Source of the DNA: Caprimulgus europaeus
Lineage: Eukaryota; Chordata; Aves; Caprimulgiformes; Caprimulgidae
Length of the DNA stretch: 64,000 nt
Assembly: GCA_907165065.1 (NCBI GenBank)
Contig: OU015523.1
Coordinates: 118,508,246-118,572,245, forward strand
Direction of reading: 5' to 3'
Shown: positions 37,882 to 47,550 of the stretch, in pieces
Layout: every line of letters begins with the position of its first letter
How positions within the stretch are numbered: position 1 is the first letter of the stretch
Notes under the pieces: model-generated
What the model saw: the letters and a program-made list of their open reading frames with translations, nothing else
Databases searched by the model: none
Told to the model about the DNA's origin: nothing
Translations under genes and position numbers: made by a program

Positions 37882-40800
37882 GGAAGGTAAAACTGCACAA
37901 TAACTTGATTACTCATTTATGGAAAAGAAAAAAAGACAAAAACGAAACAAGCCATGCAGTTAAACGTTATTTTTAGTTTATTTTTTGATAGACTTATTTT
38001 CATATCTGTGTTCTCCTGTTACCAAGGTATTATACTGAAGATGTCAGTGTTGATCAGCTTCCAATCATCAATAGCACTTATTGAAATAGCATCCTGCTAG
38101 GAATGAGATTTTCTGCCTTTGCTGGAGTATACCATTGATTTATGAGAGAAAAAAAAAAATAATTAAAAGTGAGCCCTAACTGTGGAATAAAGCTCCAAGA
38201 AATAAATTTTATTTTTATTATAAGACAATATGTAAACATTTTAGAAGATGTTTTCTGGCATACTTATTTTCTTCTGGCAAAAATAAAATTCCATTGCAAA
38301 TATGCTAATACCATGTTCAAGAAACATCCAAAAGAAGCCTTTCTCTAAAAATTACAAGGTATGGTTTCAAAGCTTGCATAGCATGGACCTGAGTTGTCTG
38401 GATTAGTTTGAAAGTCCTAGAGATCTGAATAAGTGCTATTATAATAGATATATATAGAAATATTTCAAATACTTTACGACAAAAAAAGCCAAAATAGCCA
38501 AAATTTTTAAAGCATTCTTATAGTCTGTAATCTGGCACTGTGTTATGAAACTTTTCATGGTTATTGGAATAATTTATCCACATACATGCTTGGGACAACC
38601 CATACTAAATCTGTTCTAAAGCTACTGAGTGAGCCCCACTGCATCAGGAGTGGAATGTGTCCACTCATCCTGCCTCTGTCAGCTTGGAGGAAGCCTGAAA
38701 GCAAATTTTCCTCTGGAGGGAGCCCCTCAGGACTAATGAAGATCCAGTCTGCAACTTTTTTTTTCCTCCCATAGCAACACACAAACAGCAAGAGAGTTTA
38801 TATCATGTCCTCTTGGCTGAAATATTATTAATGACAAAGAAAGTTTGACAGTCCCATATATAGCTATCTACGTTCTAATTTTCCCTTATGCATATGGTGT
38901 GGAATATATAAATCACTATTATGTGGATAACTTCCCAACGGCTTGGATATTTAAATTTCAAAATTACCACACAGCACCTTTTTAACCACTGTGAATATTC
39001 TGCAGAAAAAGCAAATCTCTGCCCATTCTCTCCTCCCCAACCACAAATATAATGTACTTTTGCTAATCATTTTCTCTAGGTGTAGAGCTTTTCTGATTAC
39101 AGAGGAATTCAAGCAATGGATAATTACTTAGTGGATTGGTGACTGTGTTACATAGCACAAGATATATCAAAGAAATAATAAAGCAACCCATTTACAAATT
39201 CTTAGACTACATCAAAGACAGCAAGGAAAAAAGAAGCCATCATTACCAGATTAATGAAGTAACTTTATAACATTACATGGAAGTTTTCCCCCCAATATAA
39301 TGCCAAGTTTATAAAACAGGAATTAGTCCCATTTTAAAAATGGTTAGTAAGCTAATTTAGACAAAACTGGAATGCAGATCTACTAACTAAATGCTTTCTA
39401 TATTTAGAACAAAAGGCTATTGCCTTGATATCCCCCAATTATCATATACTGTAAATTCTAAATCAGTTTAAGTTTTGCTCGTGGAGAAAGAAGGCAGAAG
39501 AATCTTACCTATGAGGACTTCCAGAAAAGAGCTGGTTAAACATAGTTTGATTTTATGAGAAGAAAAATACTGAAAGGTAGTACTGATCATTTTTACATAC
39601 CTATATCATTTAAATAAAAAGGTTCCATGCTGCAGCACAATTTCAACAAGTATCATGAAAGAAAATTCCCAAACGTTATAAATGCTTAACATGTTATTAC
39701 ATTCTCACCAGTCCCACACTATGAAAAATACAAGCAGCAAACAATCAATGGTTGTTTAAGAACCTAATACTGTACTAGTAAAAATAATGCAGCACAGCAA
39801 CAAGTTCACTGGAGTGCTTCCTTAACACACAACATACCAGATGTACAGCTGTTTATCCTGCAAAAAAATAAATAACAGAGGGCAGAAAGACTTTTGAAGG
39901 GATCTTCTCCCCGGCATTTAATAACTAATATGCAAATTATTCAGAGATTCTTGCGTGAAATCATGAATAGCAATAGGTTGTTTTTCAGGGTATTTAAAAA
40001 AGCTAACCAGACACAAAACAGGACGCCAGCAGGCAGCTTGCATGAGACATAAGGCTTTATATTCCCACTAGGAACATACCTTCTCTGTTTTTGCTTTCCT
40101 GGCGTTATGCACAAACCTGCGTCCCAGCTTCTTGGCATACCAGATAGAGGCAAACATTGTAGTGATGAAGATTTCAGTCTGAATATGCAGCACACACAAA
40201 AAAAACCTCCAAAAACTTCCCCCACAACTGAGACACAAATCTAATGCTGGTTAGGATCTCGTAACTATGCTGTTGCTTTGTCAGGTCCTCTCATGCTGCC
40301 TTCTGAAAATAATAATAATAATTAAAAAAAAAAGCCAACAACCCTCCCAGTGTGGCCAGTCTGCAGGTGTATTTACATACTGGCAGCAGGAAGTCCAGGG
40401 TGAGGCATCTTTGCATCCAGCTCACATCCAGTCTGCTAAGTGCCTGTCTGCAGTTCTTTAGCACTGTCACCACAAACTACATATGTGTCAGTATGAAAGG
40501 AAGCTGCAGTAAACTACTGTAGCAGACAGCTCACCTCCTCTTCTCCTGTTCTGAAATTTAACTCCTTGGTTCTCTGCGATTTGCCAGCATGCAACAGAAG
40601 CAGCAGTAGTTCAAATACGAGATACCAAGCACTGCAGGAAACGAAAGGGGTAGAGAACTGCCAAAAATAGAAATGTATATTAACTATTAAGGTGAAGGAA
40701 CAGGTGTTTCATGTCTTTCAGTGTAATTAAGATATGAAAGAAAAAATGGATTTTACTTTCATCTAGTGGTTTGGGATCTATTCAGAGATATTTTTGTTAC

Positions 40801-43800
40801 CTAGTTTCAGTTAGCAACAGAAAAACATCATAGCTGTTTAGTTCACTTGCTGATGTCATAAACGCTTTGGTAAAGGATTTAAGACTCACTCAAAGACTTC
40901 TGTTTCTCTTTGATAATGGCTTCATGAAACAGAAAACTGACTTTTTTTTTTTAATTAATCTTTAATTTCTGCCTTACCTAAGCTTGCTTTTTACTCTTCC
41001 TCTAATTGGAAGTTATTTTACATTAGGAGTTGAGAAATGCTTATGAATGCCTATTTTTGCAGTGAAACAGCAATGTATTATTTTCTTTTTGTCACATACT
41101 TCAGCTTTAACCCCTGCACCTCTCCTCAGTTATAGTCTCTAAACAATAAGCAGAAACATATCCTTTTGGCTCCAGACATATGACTAACCAGATGTTTCTC
41201 CCAGACAGAGGCAGTATCAAAGCTGTAAACTTACAGGGTTTATTGTATTTGATAGTACTTTGTATTATAGGACAAATCCTGCCCCTTGCCCTACCACCTA
41301 CAATTGCAGAGATACCAACATGTAGGAGAACCACTGCTGTCCTGTGAGCAGGACCACATTTGGGATGTACACATGCAAGAATAATTTCTGCTCTGCTATT
41401 CATTGACAAAGAGCAAATCAAAATTAATAGATGAGCAGCATAGGAAATAGAGTCATAGCAATCTAATATAGGGCTCTTGGGGCCAAGGAACCACTTCTTC
41501 TGCCTCAGGATTTTCAGAGAACGGCTGAAACTATTTTCTCCAGGGTGCATGAATTCAAAAGGGAAAATATTCCACTCCCCCTTAAAACTTAAGCAGAACA
41601 TCCGAGTTACTGGAGCTGGGTACTGCCCAAGTTTTGAGCCTGAAGGCATATACTGCTCAATTTCATTAAGATTAAAAAAAGGTCAAAGAATTCCTTCAAT
41701 GCATTTTAAAATGGTAAGTTGGTTAACTAAATTGAAATTCTTAGATAGTGACTTTTTTGTCAAGGAAACTCCAAGGTATATGTTTGCTTTTTTTCCTTGA
41801 CATCCAAAACCTTCTAGCAAAATACTTGGTAACTAAAAATGTTTCTGGGAAGGAAGTAATTTCTAGTTACTTCCAATTCAGATATTTAGTTAATTGTGGA
41901 AGTCAGAAAGTTTTAAGACCACAAGACAAAGTAAAACTATGTCTCTTCTGGAGTATGACTGATATAGAAGAGCTATCATCCATAACAACTCTCTGAACTC
42001 TGGGCTGATGGCAAGATGGATTCTCCAAGGCATAAAAACCTTTATTACGTCATGTAGCAGAGTCACAGCACTCTCCACATTTGTGGGATGACAGACTGCC
42101 CTATAACGGGGGGAAAGGGAAGAGAATGAAGAAAGATGGCCTCAAAAATTTAGGAAGAAACAAGAGATCTTGTTTCTAGGTGAGATTTCACTGTAAGGAA
42201 ATATGGATGGGAAAACAAAAATGCTGAAAAGAAGAAACAACATCATTATACAGTTTAACCAACACCATAAATGTCAAAGTAGAAAGAACAGGAAAACAAA
42301 TAATCTTACATATTATATGCATAAACAGTAGAACACCTCTCCCACTCTGCTCCCATGCTTTTATAAAGAGACTAAGTATAATTTGAAATCATTGCACTGC
42401 AACCAAAAAAAGGGTACATTCTCTCAAGCAACTATTTATATAGTCTTATGTATATTCAGCTGCTGAGAAAATCAAAGGAAACACTCATTAAACAATAAAA
42501 CCTCCTTTTTATGACTTCCATCATCAACATTAGCAGCTTTACTGAACTATTTATTCAGGAAAAATAGGGAGCAATAAAAAGTCACAATTTATCCCACTTA
42601 AAGGAAAAAAAATATAGAATACATTGTTCATTTAAGGAATAATGACAAAGCAATAGGGAGGTAATTTTCTTCACCCGCTGAAAATGTTAAATCAGGAAGA
42701 ATAAATCTTGAGAAATACCTAATTCTGATTCTAATCAGAAATGCATTTTAACTATTTGCATGCATTTGTAGATCTATCCAAACCCTACAACATAGCAATG
42801 ACCAGAATACAAGCCATTTTCTTACAGCTCCATCATGCAGTAGCTTGCCATACATTGTCGATAGCAGGTTTATTAGGTCTCTACTGGTACCCAGGGATTT
42901 TATGATTATTAATATGTTACTGTAACCATAACGAAGCCTGGATTTTACAGAAGTGTTATAAGCTGAGCTGCTTTAGAAGAATTGGAGCTCCCAGCTGCTG
43001 TCTGCTCACAGGAGTAATATGTACTTTACCTTGCTCAGTGAAGTGCTACATTACAAGGGCAGAAAGATGCATGCAATTGAGCAGCAATATTATCACAGAC
43101 AGGAGATAATCAGTTAAGAGCAAATTTTACAAGGGATTTCTTGCTGAGAATGAGTGGGTGGATTTCAGCAAACCAAACCACATCTGTACTATACATTAAA
43201 TTCCATTCTTGTGCCTCTATGAGAAGAATTGGTCTTAGCACAAGTGGACACATGGGTATAAGATAAAGCAACTACGGTGTTGAATCCTATTATTTTTATG
43301 ACATGGCTCCCCAGCATTGCAAGGAACGGCAATTGATGTTCAGTACCGAAACAGATGGTCAATTCAAACACCTTGCCAACTGGTTGTATGCACTGAGTAT
43401 CACCAGTATTTCTGATGGTCAGCCTCCTCTTTCAATTTTAATATTGCTGTTTTACTTCAGCAGCACACGGGAGGAAGTGCAGCTTAGCTTTAGACAGGGC
43501 ATTAATCTTCTCTTGTTAAGGGATAACTTCTCACAGCATGCACGTGGGGTGTCAACCTCCCCCCCACACACACCTGTGGTGAAGATAGATGTTAGCTGTA
43601 GATTCTGTTTCTCTCCTTCCTCAGTCTGAATATATACACACAGTAGTCATAAAATGTGATGACAGGACCATTTAAAATACAAATACAGTTCAGTCATAAA
43701 TAATGCCCTTCTCGTAAGAATAAGAGGACAGAAGAAAAGATTAGCCAGAGTTTGCAGAACTCTGTTTCCAGTAAAATGGACAGGAGATAGAACAAGTTAA

Positions 43801-44386
43801 AAATGAAATATCAGAGATTTAGAACAATCACTTTGCTTCAAGGTTTATATGTTAACACTCGGCACAGCTGTGGATAGAACAGAGCTGATGATGTGAAACT
43901 AAGGTAGTTGGATCTTTTTTTTTTTCTTTTAGTACTAGGCAACAACAGATATTGATTTGGCTGACTGTACAAGCCATCATTTCCCATCCCCAACACAACT
44001 AATAATCTTACACAGTTACAGGATGCCAAGACATGTGATTTAATGACCAGAACACTAGGAAGGACAGGAACCTTAATTTCTGCTACTCCACCCAGAAGGT
44101 ATCAATTCTAGGCATTCAGATCTTACAGTAATTAGAGTAGATGAAAGTCCCAAGGTTTTCTAAGGACCTGATTTTTCATTCTTTACCATAAACAGGGGGA
44201 AATGGATAAATGCTCCTCCTCCTATTGCAACAGCCAGTATTCTTCTAGGAAACCCACGGCCACTCTTACAAAAGGGATACTTATGCCAATCAGCACCACC
44301 ACAACCCATTCTGACTTCTTCTTGGGCCAGTGCAAAATCCACTCTTTAGTGGCTGCAATATAGATGACAGATTATTACAGAATAAA

Positions 44387-44920
44387 ATCATAGAATCATT
44401 TAGGTTGGAAGAGACTCTCAAGATCATCAGGTCCAACTGTAAACCTAACGCTGCCAAGTCCACCACTAAACCATGTCCCTAAGCACAATGTCTACATGTC
44501 TTAAATACCTCCAGGGATGGGGACTCCACCACTGCCCTGGGCAGCCTGCCCCAATGCTTTACTGCCCTTTCAGTGAAGATTTTTTTTTTTCCTAATATCC
44601 AATCTAAAGCTCCCCTGGCACAACTCGAGGCTGTTCCCTCTTGTCCTGTCACGTGTTGAAGAGACCAACCCCCACTTCGTTACAATCTCCTTTCAAGTAG
44701 TTGTAGAGAACAATAAGGTCTACCCTCAGCCTCCTCTTCTCCAGGCTAAACAACTCCAGTTTCCTCAACTGCTACTCATAAGACTTGTTCTCCAGACCCT
44801 TCGCCAGCTTTGCTGCCCTTCTCTGGACACGCTCCAGCACCTCAATGCCCTTCTTGTAGTGAGGGGCTCAAAACTGAACACAGTATTCAAGGTTCAGCCT
44901 CACCAGTGCTGAGTACAGAA
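44387..44920 (-). mobile_element. CR1 LINE 3' end, minus strand
   Basis: The tail lies at the left (ATCATAGAATCATTTAGGTT), followed by the 3' UTR and then ORF2 sequence read on the minus strand. Recognisable plus-strand phrases in order are GGGGACTCCACCACTGCCC, CTGGGCAGCCTG, CCTCTTGTCCTGTCACG, TCAGCCTCCTCTTCTCCAGG, CTTCTCTGGACACGCTCCAG and GCCTCACCAGTGCTGAGTAC, all standard CR1 ORF2 antisense phrases. A T12 run at 44579-44590 interrupts the frame, and no open frame of 60 codons survives. Similarity stops near 44920, where the copy is 5'-truncated. A homopolymer A18 lies 40 bp beyond. Confidence 0.93.
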
Positions 44921-44961
44921 GTTTCTGCTTATGACATTTTCTGCAATTTATTTAGAGAAGG

Positions 44962-44979
44962 AAAAAAAAAAAAAAAAAA
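44962..44979. repeat. Homopolymer A18
   Basis: An uninterrupted run of 18 A residues just beyond the 5'-truncated end of the minus-strand CR1. The position is wrong for that element's own tail. Confidence 0.9.
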
Positions 44980-45410
44980 GCAGATGAAGGAAGATGGGAT
45001 AAAAATGGAAAAAAAGCAGTGAAAATGAAATGCTGTATATTAAGGATGGCAGAGGTTCATACTCTTCCCATTTCATTTTTTCTTGTCCCTTAGTATTTCT
45101 AGTGCCAAATATTCTCTCTTTAGAAATTAGCTTTCAGAAACCCAGTTGTGACATTGCAAGTTCGTCCCAGGTCTAATTTCCCCTTAAAACACAAGATACT
45201 GCATGCAGATATCTCCACTGTCACTTTTTCTGAGGTATGGCAGAAATATCTTCTAGCAGAGGGCATGAAGTATTTCATACACAATGCCACAGGACTTCAA
45301 AGCAGTAAAGAAACAAAATGCAAGCATTTTCTCTCATGAATCTCCTTTAAGTGTGAAGCCCAAAATTGTTTACCTGCCCTCTGCCATGCAATTATGACTT
45401 CTGGTTTTGG

Positions 45411-45426
45411 TTTTTTTTTTTTTTTT
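45411..45426. repeat. Homopolymer T16
   Basis: An uninterrupted run of 16 T residues, giving the polyphenylalanine stretch in the 64-codon frame at 45394-45588. Confidence 0.9.
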
Positions 45427-46316
45427 ACTTTTCCATTATTTGATGTGGTAGATGGCACTCAACCTGCCACATGTGGCACAACAAGTCAAGAGAAGAGAGA
45501 AGGAGGTGTTGTGCTACACAACTGCATAAAACAGAGCTCTAACTGTGGAAGCACAAGAAATGGAAATAAGTCCTATGCTAAATGCTGAGACTCAGCACAC
45601 CCCTGCACACAGGGATGTATTCTAGCAATTTACAAGATAATGGCATAAGAGACAATGTTTTAAATTTAGGCAGTTCTTTTTCCTCTTTTATTTGTTAAGC
45701 CTTGGAATGGAGACAAACCTAATTATGGTACTTAATTTTGATTTTAGAAATTGATTTTCCACTCTAGTTTCTGCTGGTGCATAGGAAACTCTAGTGAGTC
45801 ACACAAGTAACATAACAACCATTAGCAGCCTTAAAAATAAATAAAAACTTGAAAAATGCCACTTTACTCTTTTCTTTGTCTCTAGTTCAGCATAAATTGC
45901 TTCCAGCTTCACCTTTCTGACAGGAATTTTTAAGTTTCTATCTGTTGTGTTAAGAAATCACAACGAAAATGGTGTAAAAAAATCCTCAGCTGTGTCATTA
46001 TGCTGCTCAGATTCTCATATCAAATCAAAGCACAGTGTATGTAGTACAGTTATGTATTTGCATGGCAAATACTCCCACAGGAAATAATATAAACTACAAA
46101 ATTTATCCTTGGGGAGGGAAAAAGAAGGAACCACATATTGGAAGCTGTGCTTATGCGTGTCACCAGTGCATTTTGCAAGGGACTTGCCAAATATATCCTG
46201 AACAAAATTTAATCCAGTGTGGAAACATGTATATTACAGCACTGTGTATATGCCTCCCATCCTGCAGTATTTAACTACCTTTGTTTTCTATGTACTTACA
46301 AATAAATCTGTGTGAT

Positions 46317-46490
46317 CACAGAATCACAGAATGTTAGGGATTGGAAAGGCCCTTGAAAGATCATCTAGTCCAACCTCCCTGCCAGAGCAGGAACACCTAC
46401 CGTAGGTCACACAGGAACGCATCCACGAGAGTTTTGAATGTCTCCAGAGAAGGAGACTCCACAACCTCCCTGGGCAGCCTGTTCCAGCGG
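46317..46490 (-). mobile_element. CR1 LINE 3' end, minus strand, left half of a head-to-head pair
   Basis: The left edge carries the reverse complement of a CR1 tail (ATCACAGAATCACAGAATG), followed by GGATTGGAAAGGCCCTTGAA, AGTCCAACCTCCCTGCCAGA, then TGTCTCCAGAGAAGGAGACT and CTGGGCAGCCTGTTCCAG. Read on the minus strand this is the end of ORF2 ([20 protein letters not shown], then the stop) plus the 3' UTR. The copy is cut off right after the NRLP coding block, near 46490, where plus-oriented CR1 sequence begins. The minus-strand frame continues across the join, so the 76-codon frame at 46397-46627 is a chimera of sense and antisense CR1. Confidence 0.9.
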
Positions 46491-46640
46491 TGCTCATGGC
46501 ACCAAGCCTGACAATATTCCAGAAGCATTTGGACAAGGCCCTCAGACACATGGTCTGAATCTTGGGATTGTCCTATGCCGGGGCAAGAGTTGGACTCGAT
46601 GATCCTTGTGGGTCCCTTCCAACTCACAACTCTCTATGAT
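46491..46640 (+). mobile_element. CR1 LINE 3' end, plus strand, right half of a head-to-head pair
   Basis: From about 46505 the sequence reads as a plus-oriented CR1 3' end: CATTTGGACAAGGCCCTCAG, then GGACTCGATGATCCTTGTGG, GTCCCTTCCAACTCACAACT and a short decayed tail CTCTATGATTATCATAAAT. It represents only the last few codons of ORF2 and the 3' UTR. Its GATCCTTGTGGGTCCCTTCC ending is a different 3' UTR type from that of its minus-oriented neighbour, so two insertions are involved rather than one folded element. Confidence 0.85.
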
Positions 46641-47026
46641 TATCATAAATATTATTTTAATCCTGGCTGATTACAAGCTGCTTTCTCTTTCAAAGCCCTC
46701 CTTAAATCTCAATTTTGCTCTATCAGGCCCAAGAGCAAAATTAAAAAGTCAACTTAAGCAGAATCACCACAAGTTATAGCCACTGTTTCAGTGAAACACA
46801 AAGCTCCTTTGACTCAGCGTCATTTAATGGTTTGAGGTGCATGTGCCTAGCCTTTATCCTTATCCAAGCTCTCCAGAAAACTCTCATGCACAAAAAGCCA
46901 GGTTTCACTGAACTATGAAACATTAAAGAATTAAAAGTAATGAGATCAAAGAGGATACCTATAAATGAACCTCATGCCACCACCTTCTTGCAGGGAAGGC
47001 ACATGTATTCCTGCATGTATTGCTTA
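46641..47026. other. Short spacer, nothing recognised
   Basis: About 390 bp of unique-looking sequence between two CR1 insertions. No gene, RNA or repeat is seen. Confidence 0.6.
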
Positions 47027-47058
47027 CTCTCTGGAATTGTTTAAGGCCAGATTGGATG
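47027..47058 (+). mobile_element. CR1 LINE, plus strand, upstream part (split by an LTR)
   Basis: The segment CTCTGGAATTGTTTAAGGCC then AGATTGGATG matches the end of CR1 ORF2 and the start of its 3' UTR (the usual phrase is CTGGAAGTGTTCAAGGCCAG). It is contiguous in the element with 47440-47550. Together they form one 5'-truncated CR1 of about 140 bp that was interrupted after its insertion by the solo LTR between them. Confidence 0.9.
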
Positions 47059-47349
47059 TGTTGGTGCTTTAAGAGCCGAAGCTACAGGCAGCCTCAGCCT
47101 TGAGCAATTAATTCCTGACCTTGATGAAAAATAAAACAAACTGGCAAGATAAGCAACAATGTGTATGAAACAATATAAGGGATGAGTTATGTGCTGTAAT
47201 TAGTAAATAGTCAGAAGTAAAAGAATGGCTCATGAACAGGTGGAATTATCCAATCATGTAAATTGTTTAGGAGCATGTATGATAAGGAGTAATGAATCAA
47301 AAGTGAAAGAATGTCGTGTGCTTGGGGCGTGCTGGAGTGAAAAAAGGAT

Positions 47350-47357
47350 ATATAAGC
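47350..47357 (+). promoter_or_regulatory. TATA box of the nested LTR
   Basis: TATATAAG lies about 80 bp before the LTR's 3' end on the plus strand, where the U3/R boundary is expected given the polyadenylation signal just downstream. This fixes the LTR orientation as plus. Confidence 0.7.
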
Positions 47358-47371
47358 AGTGCAAAGCTTCA

Positions 47372-47377
47372 ATAAAG
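47372..47377 (+). terminator. AATAAA polyadenylation signal of the nested LTR
   Basis: AATAAA starts about 15 bp after the TATA box. Such tight spacing is seen in retroviral LTRs with a very short R region. The following CTGATGCC-type sequence would be the cleavage region. Confidence 0.65.
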
Positions 47378-47439
47378 TGCTGATGCCTGATGCCCGAACA
47401 CATCTCAGTGTTGGTCATTTCTTCATCTGCCGCAGGATG

Positions 47440-47550
47440 AGGCTCTGAGCAACCTGGTCTAGTGGAAGGCATCCCTGCTCATGGCAGGGGAGTTGGAACT
47501 GGATGATCTTTAAGTCCCTTCCAACCCAAACCGTTCTATGATTCTATGAT
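47440..47550 (+). mobile_element. CR1 LINE, plus strand, downstream part and tail
   Basis: The CR1 3' UTR resumes with AGGCTCTGAGCAACCTGGTC, passes through GGCATCCCTGCTCATGGCAG and GATGATCTTTAAGTCCCTTC, and ends in the tail CCGTTCTATGATTCTATGAT. The GGATG directly upstream (47435-47439) is the second copy of the LTR's target duplication. The sequence is close to the CR1 endings at 51637 and 63102 (reverse strand there), so the host CR1 is of the same recent-looking 3' UTR type. Confidence 0.93.

Larger units (their letters stand above)
22006..44386. other. 22-kb interval with no recognised gene or transposon
   Basis: Scanning both strands for the CR1 3' tail, CR1 ORF2 words and the LTR ends found elsewhere in this window gave no hits. 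Open frames reach 180 codons (41107-41649, minus) but no domain is recognised in any of them. Local features are homopolymers (31043-31082, 37858-37881), a short TTA run (33879-33893), a GC-richer block (36690-37300) and possible regulatory segments (32520-32850, 42720-43100). Old diverged repeats could be hidden here because I cannot align by eye below about 70 percent identity. Confidence 0.5.
44921..46316. other. Gene-free spacer between CR1 copies
   Basis: No gene is recognised. It contains an A18 run (44962-44979) and a T16 run (45411-45426). Open frames of 60-79 codons are short and featureless. Confidence 0.6.
47059..47434 (+). mobile_element. 376-bp solo LTR nested in a CR1, GGATG target duplication
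   Basis: The element begins TGTTGGTGCTTTAAGAGCC and ends CTTCATCTGCCGCA, the expected TG...CA of a retroviral LTR. GGATG stands immediately before it (47054-47058) and immediately after it (47435-47439), and removing the LTR with one GGATG restores a normal CR1 reading (GGCCAGATTGGATGAGGCTC). It contains a TATA box (47350-47357) and, close behind it, AATAAA (47372-47377), which implies a short R region. No internal retroviral sequence is present, so it is a solo LTR. I do not recognise the family. A 5-bp duplication fits several avian ERV classes, including ERVL-like and gamma-like ones. Confidence 0.92.

Noticed and set aside
46397-46627. 76-codon minus-strand frame with an [14 protein letters not shown] motif
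   Set aside because: It is the CR1 ORF2 tail fused to antisense CR1 across the head-to-head junction, not a gene.
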